Part shown: positions 40,788 through 51,674 of the stretch, piece by piece
How positions within the stretch are numbered: the stretch's first letter is position 1
How the letters are laid out: every line of letters begins with the position of its first letter
The notes under the pieces: generated by a model
What the model was told of the DNA's origin: nothing
Database searches by the model: none
Seen by the model: the letters and a program-made list of their open reading frames with translations, nothing else
DNA from: Lichenicola cladoniae
GTDB taxonomy: Bacteria > Pseudomonadota > Alphaproteobacteria > Acetobacterales > Acetobacteraceae
DNA length: 64,000 nt
Direction of reading: 5' to 3'
Assembly: GCF_013201075.1 (NCBI RefSeq)
Contig: NZ_CP053708.1
Coordinates: 4,283,501-4,347,500, forward strand
Translations under genes and position numbers: made by a program

Positions 40788-41264
40788 ATGAAGGACAAGG
40801 AACGCATGCCGGTACATCTGGCGATGGATACCGATCTCGGGCCGGCGACCGGTGACGATGGCGGCGGCGACTACACCAGCACCACACGCGACATCAAGGT
40901 GAGCGTGCGGTCGTTCTACCTCGAAGACCAGTCGCAGCCGGACGACCGCCAGTATCTGTGGGCCTACCGGATCCGTATCGAGAACCAGGGGCGGGAGAAT
41001 GTCAGGCTGCTGCGCCGGACCTGGCAGATCACCGACGCCAGCGGCCGCATCCAGCACGTGCAGGGCGAGGGCGTGGTCGGCGAGCAGCCGCAGCTCGATC
41101 CCGGCGAGGCCTTCGAATACACCTCCGGTACGCCGCTCGAGACGCCGTCCGGCTTCATGTCCGGCGCCTACCACATGGTGTCCACCGCCTCCGGCGAGCG
41201 GTTCGACGTGGTCATCCCGGTCTTCAGCCTGGACAGCCCGCATCAGCCCGGCATCGTGCATTAG
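40788..41264 (+). CDS. apaG: ApaG domain protein
   Basis: A 158-residue beta-sandwich protein (ApaG/DUF525). The ATG at 40788 follows AGGAAGGGG by about seven bases. Diagnostic segments are VSVRSFYLEDQSQPDDRQYL, WAYRIRIENQGRENVRLLRR, WQITDASGRIQHVQGEGVVG and EYTSGTPLETPSGFMSGAYH. ApaG is linked to Mg/Co homeostasis and nucleotide signalling, but its exact role is open. It follows metZ on the same strand. Confidence 0.95.
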   Translation: MKDKERMPVHLAMDTDLGPATGDDGGGDYTSTTRDIKVSVRSFYLEDQSQPDDRQYLWAYRIRIENQGRENVRLLRRTWQITDASGRIQHVQGEGVVGEQPQLDPGEAFEYTSGTPLETPSGFMSGAYHMVSTASGERFDVVIPVFSLDSPHQPGIVH

Positions 41265-41277
41265 AGCCGGGATCCCT

Positions 41278-42102
41278 ATGACGCGTCGTTTCGGACATTT
41301 CGAAACCCACCTGCTCCGCGATGGCGTATTCAGCGCGCCGGCCGACGTGCTGACGCATGTCGATGGCGAGGCCAGCCGGCGACAGGCAATCGAACGCCTG
41401 GGCAAGCCCGAAATCCAGATCGACGTGAACTGCTTCCTGCTCCGCAGCGCCGACGGCATCACCCTCATCGACACCGGTGCCGGCACCATCTGGGGACCGA
41501 CGTTCGGCCAGTCGCGCCTGGCGATGAGCGAGCTCGGAATCGAGCCGGCCCTGGTCGATAGGGTTCTGCTCACCCATCTTCACGCCGACCACGCGCTTGG
41601 GCTGTTCGATGGCGATGCGGCGTTTTTCCCGAATGCCGAGATCTGGGTTCCGGACGTCGACCTCGCCTACTTCACCGACGCGTCTGCTCTGGAGGCCACT
41701 CCGGAAGCCGGGCGCAGCCCGTTCGCCATCGCATCGCAGCTGCGGCAGCTCTACGGCAACCGGATCCGGGCGATCGGCGCGGGACCGGTGCTGGACGGAA
41801 TCGAGGCCTGGTCCCTGCCGGGCCATACCCCCGGGCACACCGGCTACCTGCTGCACGATCCCGTCCGCAGCCTGATGACCTGGGCCGACACGCTGCATCT
41901 GGCCGAGATCCAGCCGGGCGATCCGGCGACCGGGCTGGCGTTCGACCTCGATCCCGCCACCGCGGCCCGAACGCGTCTCTCCCTGCTGGAACAGGCTGCA
42001 GACGCAGGCTGGGTTGTCGCAGGCAGCCACATCACCGGTTTCAACCGGGTCGAGCGGGCTGGAAATGCGTTCCGGATCGTTCCCGACGAGAACCCAGCCT
42101 GA
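41278..42102 (+). CDS. MBL-fold metallohydrolase
   Basis: A 274-residue protein with the H-x-H-x-D-H metal motif [13 protein letters not shown], further ligands in [15 protein letters not shown] and [13 protein letters not shown], and a final His at AGSHITGF. The overall layout resembles N-acyl-homoserine lactonase or glyoxalase-II-like enzymes, but the substrate is not evident. It starts 13 bases after apaG. Confidence 0.92.
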   Translation: MTRRFGHFETHLLRDGVFSAPADVLTHVDGEASRRQAIERLGKPEIQIDVNCFLLRSADGITLIDTGAGTIWGPTFGQSRLAMSELGIEPALVDRVLLTHLHADHALGLFDGDAAFFPNAEIWVPDVDLAYFTDASALEATPEAGRSPFAIASQLRQLYGNRIRAIGAGPVLDGIEAWSLPGHTPGHTGYLLHDPVRSLMTWADTLHLAEIQPGDPATGLAFDLDPATAARTRLSLLEQAADAGWVVAGSHITGFNRVERAGNAFRIVPDENPA

Positions 42103-42115
42103 TGTTTCAAGTCCG

Positions 42116-42736
42116 ATGACAGGTAACAGCGATGACGCGCCGGCCGGGCGGCCCAGCCAGGCGGAAGCCGAGGATGCCGTGCGCGTTCTGCTGCGCTGGG
42201 CCGGCGAGGACCCCGCGCGCGAGGGCCTCCACGACACGCCACGACGCGTGGCAAGGTCATACGACGAGTTCTACCGGGGGTATGCCGAAGACCCGGCGGA
42301 AATGCTCAAGCGCACCTTCGCCGAGGTCGACGATTACGATGAGATCGTGCTGCTGCGCGACATCCGCTTCGAAAGCCATTGCGAGCACCACATGGTGCCG
42401 ATCATCGGCCGGGCGCATGTCGCCTACCTGCCGCGCCGGCGTGTCGTCGGCATCAGCAAGCTGGCCCGCGTGGTCGACGTCTATGCCAGGCGCCTGCAGA
42501 TCCAGGAGCGCCTGACCGCGCAGATCGCCAACACCATCAACGACGTGCTGCAGCCGCACGGGGTCGCGGTCATCCTCGAAGCCGGCCACCAGTGCATGAC
42601 CACGCGCGGCGTGCACCGGCCCGGCGTGTCGATGGTGACCAGCCGGATGCTGGGGGTGTTCCGCGACAACTCGGACACCCGCAAGGAGCTTCTCTCCATG
42701 CTCGGCCGCCCGTCCGCGGCGACGCCGTTCGACTGA
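42116..42736 (+). CDS. folE: GTP cyclohydrolase I
   Basis: A 206-residue enzyme catalysing the first step of tetrahydrofolate synthesis. It has the N-terminal helix with [20 protein letters not shown], zinc ligands Cys and His in [20 protein letters not shown], and Cys in [14 protein letters not shown], plus the GTP-binding segment [20 protein letters not shown]. The start ATG at 42116 is preferred to longer frames, which read through the upstream gene. Confidence 0.96.
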   Translation: MTGNSDDAPAGRPSQAEAEDAVRVLLRWAGEDPAREGLHDTPRRVARSYDEFYRGYAEDPAEMLKRTFAEVDDYDEIVLLRDIRFESHCEHHMVPIIGRAHVAYLPRRRVVGISKLARVVDVYARRLQIQERLTAQIANTINDVLQPHGVAVILEAGHQCMTTRGVHRPGVSMVTSRMLGVFRDNSDTRKELLSMLGRPSAATPFD

Positions 42737-42797
42737 GGCCATGGTCCCCGCACGAGAAGTGCACCTCGCGCAGGGACGAAGGCCGAACGTTGCCCAA

Positions 42798-43418
42798 TTA
42801 CTCGTCGGCTTTTTCGGTCACCTTGAACACCATGTCGACATGTTGCGGCGTCGTATTGGTCCAGTCGGTGCTGACCACCGAGCCGATGTTGGACTTCTTG
42901 TAGAGCGCCGAGATCGCGTCCTGGGCCGCCTTGATCGTCTCGTTGGTGACGGTCTGGCCCGGCTTGATGTTTGCCGCGGCCAGGATGGCGGGTGTCTTGA
43001 TCCTGGCGTTCCCGGTGACGCTGACATGATCGACGGTGATGCCGACATGGACGACGGTCGGGGCCAGCGGCGCCTGCTCGACGAAGGTGTAGGCGATGAT
43101 CGCCTTGGTATGATGAATGATGGTCATGCTCTGGGTGATGTTGGTACCGACATTATGCTTCTGGTACACCTGCCCGATCGCGGCCACGTTCTCCTTCGCC
43201 CCGGCCTGGTCGATCGTCTGCCCGACCTGCACCGGCAGTGCCGCCAGCAATTCGGCGGTCGGCACCTGGACGTTGCCCTTGAACGTCACCTTGGTCAGCG
43301 TGTAGCTGCCGGTCGCGGCCTTGTCCTGCGCATAAGCAGCGGTCTTCATCACCGGCATCGCCAGTGGAACGGCCGCGCAGCCCAGCAGCACTGCCAGGAA
43401 CTTTCCGGTCTTCATCAT
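42798..43418 (-). CDS. Periplasmic two-POTRA protein
   Basis: A 206-residue protein with a signal peptide (cleaved near AAYAQD). Two POTRA-like repeats follow: one beginning YTLTKVTFKGNVQVPTAELL, at about residues 38-110, and one beginning HVSVTGNARIKTPAILAAAN, at about 130-205. POTRA domains normally precede an outer-membrane barrel of the BamA/TpsB type. Here there is no barrel, so it may be a soluble chaperone or partner of a separate barrel. Confidence 0.8.
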   Translation of the reverse strand: MMKTGKFLAVLLGCAAVPLAMPVMKTAAYAQDKAATGSYTLTKVTFKGNVQVPTAELLAALPVQVGQTIDQAGAKENVAAIGQVYQKHNVGTNITQSMTIIHHTKAIIAYTFVEQAPLAPTVVHVGITVDHVSVTGNARIKTPAILAAANIKPGQTVTNETIKAAQDAISALYKKSNIGSVVSTDWTNTTPQHVDMVFKVTEKADE

Positions 43419-43432
43419 CGGTTCGCTTTCGT

Positions 43433-43882
43433 TCAGTAGGATTTGTAGGGCAGGAACTTGCCGCTCATGGTGATCGCGACCCGGTCCCCGGCAGTGTTCG
43501 GCTCGCGCTGCATGTCCATCCGGAAGTCGATGGCGCTCATGATGCCATCGCCGAATTCCTCGTGGATCAGCGCCTTGAAGGTGGTGCCATACACCGAGAC
43601 CAACTCATAGAACCTGTAGATCAGCGGATCGGTCGGCACGGAGGTCGGCAGCGAGCCACGGTAGGGCGGCACCTGCAGCAGCTTGATCTCGAACGCATCG
43701 AGGCCGAGCTTGCCGCCGATCGCCTCGGCCGCCTGCTTCGGCAAGGTCATCTGCCCCAGCAGGCCCGCAGTCACGAACTCCTTCGACAGGTCGTCGGCGA
43801 GAGCGGCCAGCTCCGACCAGGACAAATCCTGCTCGATCTTGATGCGGACGATCTTTTCGGTCAGTTCCAGGCGTGTCGTCAT
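43433..43882 (-). CDS. cynS: Cyanase (cyanate hydratase)
   Basis: A 149-residue enzyme that converts cyanate and bicarbonate to ammonia and CO2. It has an N-terminal helical domain (LSWSELAALADDLSKEFVTA) and the C-terminal catalytic part IYRFYELVSVYGTTFKALIH and EEFGDGIMSAIDFRMDM. Arg90, Glu93 and Ser116 match the conserved catalytic triad. It is near the POTRA gene on the same strand with a small gap. Confidence 0.96.
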   Translation of the reverse strand: MTTRLELTEKIVRIKIEQDLSWSELAALADDLSKEFVTAGLLGQMTLPKQAAEAIGGKLGLDAFEIKLLQVPPYRGSLPTSVPTDPLIYRFYELVSVYGTTFKALIHEEFGDGIMSAIDFRMDMQREPNTAGDRVAITMSGKFLPYKSY

Positions 43883-43929
43883 GGGGTCGTATCCACTTGG
43901 TTGAACAGATTGAACGAGGAGCGCCGGCG

Positions 43930-44403
43930 ATGGTCAATGCAGCCCGGTTGCTCGCCCTCAACAATGCGCATGCCGAGCAGACCTCGCTGCTCGATCCGAC
44001 CCGCCTGCAACAGATGATCGCCGGGGCATTCCAGGTCGCCACGATCGGCGAGATCGAGTGCTTCCTGATCGCGTTCGACCAGGATGCCGACTACGACAGC
44101 CCGAACTTCCTCTGGCTGCGCGCGCGCCACGACCGCTTCGTCTATGTCGACAGGATCGTCACCGCCCCCGAGGCACGAGGCAGGGGCCATGCCCGCCGGC
44201 TGTATCGCGACCTGTTCGCGCAAGCAGTGGCGGCGGACCACGACCGGGTGCTGTGCGAGGTCAACCGCGTGCCACCCAATCCGGGCTCTGATGTATTCCA
44301 CGAGCGCCTGGGCTTCACCGGGATCGGCGAAGCCACGTCCGCCTCGGGCAAGACCGTCCGCTTTCTCGAGCGGCGCCTGACCCCCGGGGACCGGGGCGGC
44401 TAA
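43930..44403 (+). CDS. GNAT-family acetyltransferase
   Basis: From ATG 43930, 157 residues with the acetyl-CoA-binding motif VDRIVTAPEARGRGHARRLY and the later NPGSDVFHERLGFTGIGE. It is divergent from cynS. The substrate is unknown. Confidence 0.9.
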   Translation: MVNAARLLALNNAHAEQTSLLDPTRLQQMIAGAFQVATIGEIECFLIAFDQDADYDSPNFLWLRARHDRFVYVDRIVTAPEARGRGHARRLYRDLFAQAVAADHDRVLCEVNRVPPNPGSDVFHERLGFTGIGEATSASGKTVRFLERRLTPGDRGG

Positions 44404-44616
44404 CGCATCGTCCGATCGTCCCGATCCCGTTGAGCAGACCACGCGGGCGAAGGCGTCATCCTTCCTGAACGTGCTCTAGTATTACCAGGTGTTTGCGTCC
44501 GGACCACTGAGAGCCCTCATAACTGCACTCTTGAGACAGTGCTCGTTTTACCGAAAAGCGGATCTAGTCGATCGGACGATATAATGCGGGCACACCATAG
44601 ACCGGTCGTTATACCT

Positions 44617-44853
44617 TTATTGCGGCGTTGGTTGCGATCGCACTCGCAGCCCGCACGAATCAGCGAGAGCGGTGGAAGCATGATGGATATCGCTCCTGCG
44701 CTCATAGCGCAGGACGAGGCTACGATACCGGTTGATCCAGGAGAAGGTGCGCTCGATGACACACCTGTGCTGTCCCTGCTCTCTAAACCGTGCCGTGCGA
44801 TGGGGGCAGCGACCTGCGACGACGACAGGCCTGCCGGCACCGTCGATGGTCAT
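44617..44853 (-). pseudogene. IS5-family transposase C-terminal remnant
   Basis: The frame contains HRCVIERTFSWINRYRSLVL and RYERRSDIHHASTALA, the end of the DDE domain with the catalytic Glu. It then runs into unrelated sequence. The rest of the 600-base interval (44404-45007) has no intact gene. Confidence 0.75.
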
Positions 44854-45007
44854 AAGCCTTGTCAGGGTGGGAGCCTGTCTGGCCGGTGCAATGGCCGGCC
44901 CATCTCGCCGCCACTGACAGGATGCTGTCGAGGATTGAGATCGCTACATATGCTTACGGGACCGCTCGGCTTCTCGTTCGCAACAACGCGGCGTGCTAGG
45001 GGAAACG

Positions 45008-45316
45008 ATGCAGGTTTTTCTCTCGTGCGTGCTGCTGGTGTTCTGTCTGGCAGGGTGCGGCTTCAGCAGCGGCGTGATGGCGGTGGCCCCGGACACATAT
45101 GCCATGACGGAGGAGCGCGCACCCGTGCTGGGGGGTGGTCGCGAGGCAAACCGGTTGGTCCTGGCCGAGGCTGACCGCTTTTGTCGGCAGCAGGGCCGGG
45201 CCAGCGCAATTTTGGACCTCCGTCCTGACGGAGACCCTTTCACACCGTACTACCCGACCGCTTTCGATGTCACCTTCCGGTGTGTGAATGAAGCCCAGGC
45301 GAAAGGCGACCGATAG
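45008..45316 (+). CDS. Small lipoprotein
   Basis: From ATG 45008, a 102-residue protein with signal peptide MQVFLSCVLLVFCLAGC ending in the lipobox. The mature part includes EANRLVLAEADRFCRQQGRA and TAFDVTFRCVNEAQ, with two Cys residues that may pair. No known function. Confidence 0.68.
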   Translation: MQVFLSCVLLVFCLAGCGFSSGVMAVAPDTYAMTEERAPVLGGGREANRLVLAEADRFCRQQGRASAILDLRPDGDPFTPYYPTAFDVTFRCVNEAQAKGDR

Positions 45317-45501
45317 CCTTGAGGAAAAGCCTGACGAGGCTGGCCGAAGCATCGTCCTGATCCCGATGATCCCGGCACGGGCTCGTGCCATGGGAGCCGG
45401 CGATCATGCTCGAGCGGCAGAGGGCGCCAAGACGAAGAATGAGGGGTTGTCATCCCGGGCAGAAGCAGCGGAGCGACGCGGTTTATGAAACGAAAGCGCA
45501 C

Positions 45502-46398
45502 ATGACATTCCAGGACTTACGGTATGTAATTGCCATCTCGGAATATGGTCACTTCGGCCGCGCTGCCGCTGCATGTGATGTCGCGCAATCGACTCTCAGT
45601 ATTCAAATCAAGAATCTCGAGTTACAGCTTGGCGTGAAGCTGTTCGAGCGCACCACCAAAGCCGTGAGCGTCACCGCCGTCGGTGCGGAAATCGTCGAGC
45701 GCGCCCGCAAGATACTGGGGGAAGTCGACGCGATCATGAGCGCCGGCCAGCAAACATCTGGCCCCCTGGCCGGCGATTTCAGCCTTGGCATCATCCCGAC
45801 GCTGGGACCCTACGTCCTACCGTGGCTCGTTCCGGCGCTCAAGAAGGACTATCCGTCGTTGCGACTGGTGCTCCGCGAGGATCTCACAGCGCCCCTTGTG
45901 GAAAGGCTTTGTTCGCACTGCCTCGATGCCGCGTTGGTTGCGTTGCCGATCATCGGCGATCGCCTGGAAGCGCTGCCGCTCTTTGATGAACCGTTCTGGT
46001 TCGCCGAGCCGAAAGGCCGGAAAGCCACCTCCACGAAGATCATGGGGGAGGACGAGCTACGCGGGCAATCCTTGCTGCTGTTGACCGAAGGCCACTGCTT
46101 GCGCGATCAGGCCTTGGCAATTTGCGGGACGGCTGACGGTGAGGCGGAGGGAGACTTCCGCGCGACCAGCCTGGAGACCATCCTTCAGATGGTAGCAACT
46201 GGCTTGGGAAGCACGCTTCTGCCCGCGATGGCCTGTGGCGACGCTCGCACCCGCGCGGTCTCGATCCGGCCGCTGGCCGCCGGGATCGGGCGACGTATCG
46301 GTCTCGTATGGCGCCGCAGCTATCCCAAGCCGCGTGACATCCACCTACTCGCGCGAAGCCTGTGCAAGCATCTTCCGCCGGGCGTGCATCCCGTTTGA
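45502..46398 (+). CDS. oxyR: Hydrogen peroxide sensor OxyR
   Basis: A 298-residue LysR-type regulator with an N-terminal helix-turn-helix (ISEYGHFGRAAAACDVAQST). The redox pair is Cys199 and Cys208 in TEGHCLRDQALAIC, at the same residue numbers as E. coli OxyR. Upstream of katG on the same strand, it most likely activates katG when oxidised. The start at 45502 fits the family, and longer starts only add an Arg-rich extension. Confidence 0.96.
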   Translation: MTFQDLRYVIAISEYGHFGRAAAACDVAQSTLSIQIKNLELQLGVKLFERTTKAVSVTAVGAEIVERARKILGEVDAIMSAGQQTSGPLAGDFSLGIIPTLGPYVLPWLVPALKKDYPSLRLVLREDLTAPLVERLCSHCLDAALVALPIIGDRLEALPLFDEPFWFAEPKGRKATSTKIMGEDELRGQSLLLLTEGHCLRDQALAICGTADGEAEGDFRATSLETILQMVATGLGSTLLPAMACGDARTRAVSIRPLAAGIGRRIGLVWRRSYPKPRDIHLLARSLCKHLPPGVHPV

Positions 46399-46410
46399 CC
46401 GATGCGCGTG

Positions 46411-46447
46411 ATAGATATGGTCAATGAATGCTTTGCGCTTAATCGAT
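46411..46447 (+). promoter_or_regulatory. Candidate OxyR operator before katG
   Basis: Four tetranucleotides spaced by exactly seven bases (ATAG-N7-CAAT-N7-TTGC-N7-CGAT) follow the ATAG-N7-CTAT-N7-ATAG-N7-CTAT layout of OxyR sites, with several mismatches. It lies in the gap between oxyR and katG, about 130 bases before katG. Confidence 0.5.
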
Positions 46448-46576
46448 TTTTAAGCGGGGTAGGCTGGTGCTAACATGCCTATGCATCGGAAACAGCGGGC
46501 GGAGGCTCGGCTAGCTCCCTGCCATCTTTGGCAGGCGTCGCAGGCAGAGCGGATCAAGCCACATGATGGAACATAA

Positions 46577-48784
<2,208 letters not shown>

Positions 48785-48825
48785 CGTCAGGCTCCCGCTT
48801 CCTGATAGACGCGGGATAAGTCGAA

Positions 48826-48848
48826 GGCGGCACTCGTCGAGTGCCGCC
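48826..48848 (+). terminator. Strong hairpin after katG
   Basis: GGCGGCACTCG and CGAGTGCCGCC form an 11-bp perfect inverted repeat with a single central base. No long T-run follows it immediately, so termination efficiency is uncertain. Confidence 0.7.
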
Positions 48849-48917
48849 CGAGCCTTTCGTGGGGATTACTTTTTCGATTGTGCCACTTACGGCGTGATCG
48901 TACCGGTCGAGCGTTCT

Positions 48918-49070
48918 GCGATCGCATCACATCCGGGCCAACCGCGACCTATCGAGAACGCATCCGCCAAGTTGAAAGCGGTGCCGCGTAAAGCCGCCGC
49001 CCGTACCATTCAGGATCTCTAGGATGCAATCCGAGATGCCAGCCGGCAGTTCGGAACGATGCGATCCTGA
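48918..49070 (+). pseudogene. IS630-family transposase 3' remnant
   Basis: The frame reads IENASAKLKAVPRKAAARTI, then QDL, a TAG, and DAIRDASRQF. This matches the C-terminal PIE.AF.KLK..LRKAAART end of IS630 transposases with one nonsense codon. Only about 50 codons remain. Confidence 0.7.
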
Positions 49071-49071
49071 G

Positions 49072-49608
49072 CTATTTCATATGCTCCTTCAGGCGGGGCA
49101 TGAGCTCGACGAAGTTGCAGGGTGCGTGGCGGCTGTCGAGTTGCCAGACCAGGATGTCGTCCCAGCCATCCTTGACCGCCCCGGTGCTGCCGGGCAGCGC
49201 GAACAGGTAGGTGCCACTGGCCACGCCGGCGATCGCCCGCGACTGGATCGTGGAGGTGCCGATCTTCTGGTAGCTGAGCATCCGGAACAGCTCACCGAAC
49301 CCCTCGATCTTCTTCTCGACCACCCGGTCATAGGCCTCGGGCGTGACGTCGCGGCCGGTGACGCCGGTGCCGCCGGTGCTGATCACCACGTCGATCTCCG
49401 GATCGGCGATCCAGCTGCGCAACCGCTCCGCAATGCCGCCGGCGTCGTCGGGTTCGATCGCCCGATCGGCCAGCACGTGACCGGCGGCCTCGACCCGGGC
49501 GGCGAGGATGTCGCCGGAGGTGTCGTTCGCCATGGTTCGCGTATCCGAAACGGTCAGGACGGCGATGCGGACGGGAAGGAAGGGTCTGGCAAGATCGAGA
49601 CGTGACAT
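49072..49608 (-). CDS. moaB: Molybdenum cofactor biosynthesis protein MoaB
   Basis: A 178-residue MoCF-fold protein: RIAVLTVSDTRTMANDTSGD, VVISTGGTGVTGRDVTPEAY and IGTSTIQSRAIAGVASGTYL. It binds molybdopterin and acts in Moco synthesis. It is convergent with the katG region. Confidence 0.94.
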   Translation of the reverse strand: MSRLDLARPFLPVRIAVLTVSDTRTMANDTSGDILAARVEAAGHVLADRAIEPDDAGGIAERLRSWIADPEIDVVISTGGTGVTGRDVTPEAYDRVVEKKIEGFGELFRMLSYQKIGTSTIQSRAIAGVASGTYLFALPGSTGAVKDGWDDILVWQLDSRHAPCNFVELMPRLKEHMK

Positions 49609-49641
49609 GAACGAGACATCAGCAACGGCCAGGGCCGGGCG

Positions 49642-50556
49642 TCAATCCATCATGGCCCGTACGCCTGGCACCTCGACGCAGACGTGACCCGCTGCGCGCA
49701 GCTGGGCAGCCTCCCCCGGGCGGGGCGACAGGCGCACCAGCTTGCGGCCCTGCGCCGCCAATGCCGACAGCTGGTCCACCGCATCCCCGGCCGTGACCAC
49801 CAGGCGGGACGCGTCGCGGCGAGCCAGTTCCAGTACTGCCTCGCTCTCAGACGCTTCGTGCACGATCACGTCCGCCTCCCCCAGCAGGCGCAGCGCGCGC
49901 AGGGTCAGCAGATCGGCATCGCCGGGGCCCGGATCGACCAGGTAGACGATGCCCTGCTCGGGATGGCGGGCGCCGTCCTCGGCGGCAGTCAGTGCCTCGA
50001 TGTACGCCGACTCCGCCTCCGCATCCTGGCCGGCCAGCATGAGCTCCGCGACACGCCCGCTGAACGCTGCCTCCAGCATGCGGCGCCGGCGCAGCACATC
50101 CGGGAGACGGCGCCTGGTCTCGGGCTGCATGCGGTCGGCCAGGGATGCCAGCCGGCCGAAGCCGGTCGGCACCAGTGACTCGATGCGCGCGCGCAGTAGC
50201 CGCGCCAGCACCGGAGCGGCACCGCCCGAGGCGATAGCGATCTGCAGTGGTGCGCGGGACACCACCGCCGGCGTCGAATAGCCGGACAGCGACGGACGGT
50301 CGACCACGTTGTACGGGATGCCGCGCCGCCTGGCTTCCTGCGTCATGGCCTGCAGCATCGGGTCCGGCGCCTCGGCGCCGACCGCGATCGCGCAGCCATC
50401 GAGCATCGACGGCTCGAACACGGCCGGTTCCTGCCGGACCAGGGCACCACAGGCGCGCAGGCTGGCCACCCGCCGGTCCGCTGCCTCGCCGTCACCGAGG
50501 ACCAGCGCATGGCGACCGTCGAGATCCAGGAACAGCGGCAGCAACGGCTTCGGCAT
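49642..50556 (-). CDS. cysG: Siroheme synthase-like protein with shortened methylase domain
   Basis: A 304-residue protein starting at 50556 (MPKPLLPLFLDLDGRHALVL). Residues about 1-110 form the NAD-binding precorrin-2 dehydrogenase/ferrochelatase domain (LGDGEAADRRVASLRACGA), followed by the dimerisation segment (APLQIAIASGGAAPVLARLL). The last 90 residues are the start of the uroporphyrinogen methyltransferase domain (IVYLVDPGPGDADLLTLRAL, RLLGEADVIVHE), but the remaining 150 residues are absent and the usual GGDPFVFGRG motif is missing. The methyltransferase activity must be supplied by another protein. Confidence 0.9.
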   Translation of the reverse strand: MPKPLLPLFLDLDGRHALVLGDGEAADRRVASLRACGALVRQEPAVFEPSMLDGCAIAVGAEAPDPMLQAMTQEARRRGIPYNVVDRPSLSGYSTPAVVSRAPLQIAIASGGAAPVLARLLRARIESLVPTGFGRLASLADRMQPETRRRLPDVLRRRRMLEAAFSGRVAELMLAGQDAEAESAYIEALTAAEDGARHPEQGIVYLVDPGPGDADLLTLRALRLLGEADVIVHEASESEAVLELARRDASRLVVTAGDAVDQLSALAAQGRKLVRLSPRPGEAAQLRAAGHVCVEVPGVRAMMD

Positions 50557-50713
50557 GGGGAACATCCTGCTTTGCATGGAGTCGGACGGACGGGGCCGGG
50601 ATCGGCCAGATCGATAATCCCCCACAACGATCGTCGCGTGCAGTGCAACCATGTAAGAGCGGCGAGGTGCGATTAACCTTGCCCGACGACAGCAAGCCCA
50701 GGGAGAGGCCAGG

Positions 50714-51172
50714 TTGACCAGCCGCTACGGACTGGAAATTCGTGCCGCCACCGCCGGCGATGCAGCCGGGCTCTCGGACCTGCTCGGCAGCAACGGTCAC
50801 GCCATCGCCCCGCGCATCCTGGCGGACCGGCTGGACACGATCCGGCAAGACCAGGGCGCGGTACTGATCGCGCTCGAATGGGGTCCGCCCAGCGGCGTGG
50901 TGGTGCTGCACTGGTATCGGACGCTGGAAGCGCCGCAGCCGATCGCCCAGGTCACGATGCTGCTGGTCGGCGTCGATGAACGTCGGCGCGGCGTCGGCCG
51001 GCTGCTGATCAAGGCCGGCTCGCAGGCCGCGCGCATTGCCGGCTGCGGCGCGCTCGAACTGCTGGTTCCCCCGGAGCAGACCGGCCTTGCCGCCTTCTGC
51101 ATGGCGACGGGATTCGCCGAAGCCGGCAACCGGTTTTCCAGGCCGTTGCGGAAGAGCCTGAAGACGGAATAG
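50714..51172 (+). CDS. GNAT-family acetyltransferase
   Basis: A 152-residue protein with the acetyl-CoA motif VTMLLVGVDERRRGVGRLLI and KAGSQAARIAGCGALELLVP. The TTG start at 50714 follows GAGAGGCCAGG. It is divergent from the siroheme gene. The substrate is unknown. Confidence 0.9.
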   Translation: MTSRYGLEIRAATAGDAAGLSDLLGSNGHAIAPRILADRLDTIRQDQGAVLIALEWGPPSGVVVLHWYRTLEAPQPIAQVTMLLVGVDERRRGVGRLLIKAGSQAARIAGCGALELLVPPEQTGLAAFCMATGFAEAGNRFSRPLRKSLKTE

Positions 51173-51674
51173 CTCGGCGGCTCGGGCTCGGGCGCAGGCC
51201 CGTCGCGCCGCAGCGATCATCGTCCGCCTGGTCCGGTTTCTGCCGAACCGGGTGCTCGACCGCCTGACCGGGCGCACGACGTCGAACCAACGCCCGGCAG
51301 GAGCGCCGACGATTTGTTTCTACGCTGTCGCAGCTCGTCGCACCGGACCGTTACGATTTCGGAATTTGAACAGGCGCAAGCATAGCGCGACATAAGGGCG
51401 CCGCTTCCTGGCGCGCCTCCTCGGTCAAGGTTAGTCGAAACAGCTACCCTGGCTTGCCAGACGGGTCATGATACAGTTGCGGGTAGAGTTGTTTCATCGT
51501 TTCTTGCAGCACGGCATTTCAGAACGATCCAAGGCTTTTAACTGTTTCTTTACGGCAACTGTTGAGGCCGACTCATTCTCTCCCGTTCACCAAGCAAACA
51601 CTTGTGCCGCCCGATGGTTTTTAGTAACGTTTTGAGACACCCTCGATTTGATATCGGAACGGTAGGAAGCCCAA
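51173..51674. other. Region without a recognised gene
   Basis: About 500 bases. A plus-strand frame near 51160-51390 reads RRAAAIIVRLVRFLPNRVLD and could be a decayed short-chain dehydrogenase end, but it lacks a start and the evidence is weak. The right half is AT-richer and probably holds the promoter of the dioxygenase gene. Confidence 0.45.

Noticed and set aside
51160-51390. Short-chain dehydrogenase fragment
   Set aside because: The frame has a plausible hydrophobic C-terminus but no start, Rossmann motif or catalytic YxxxK, so it was left as a note.
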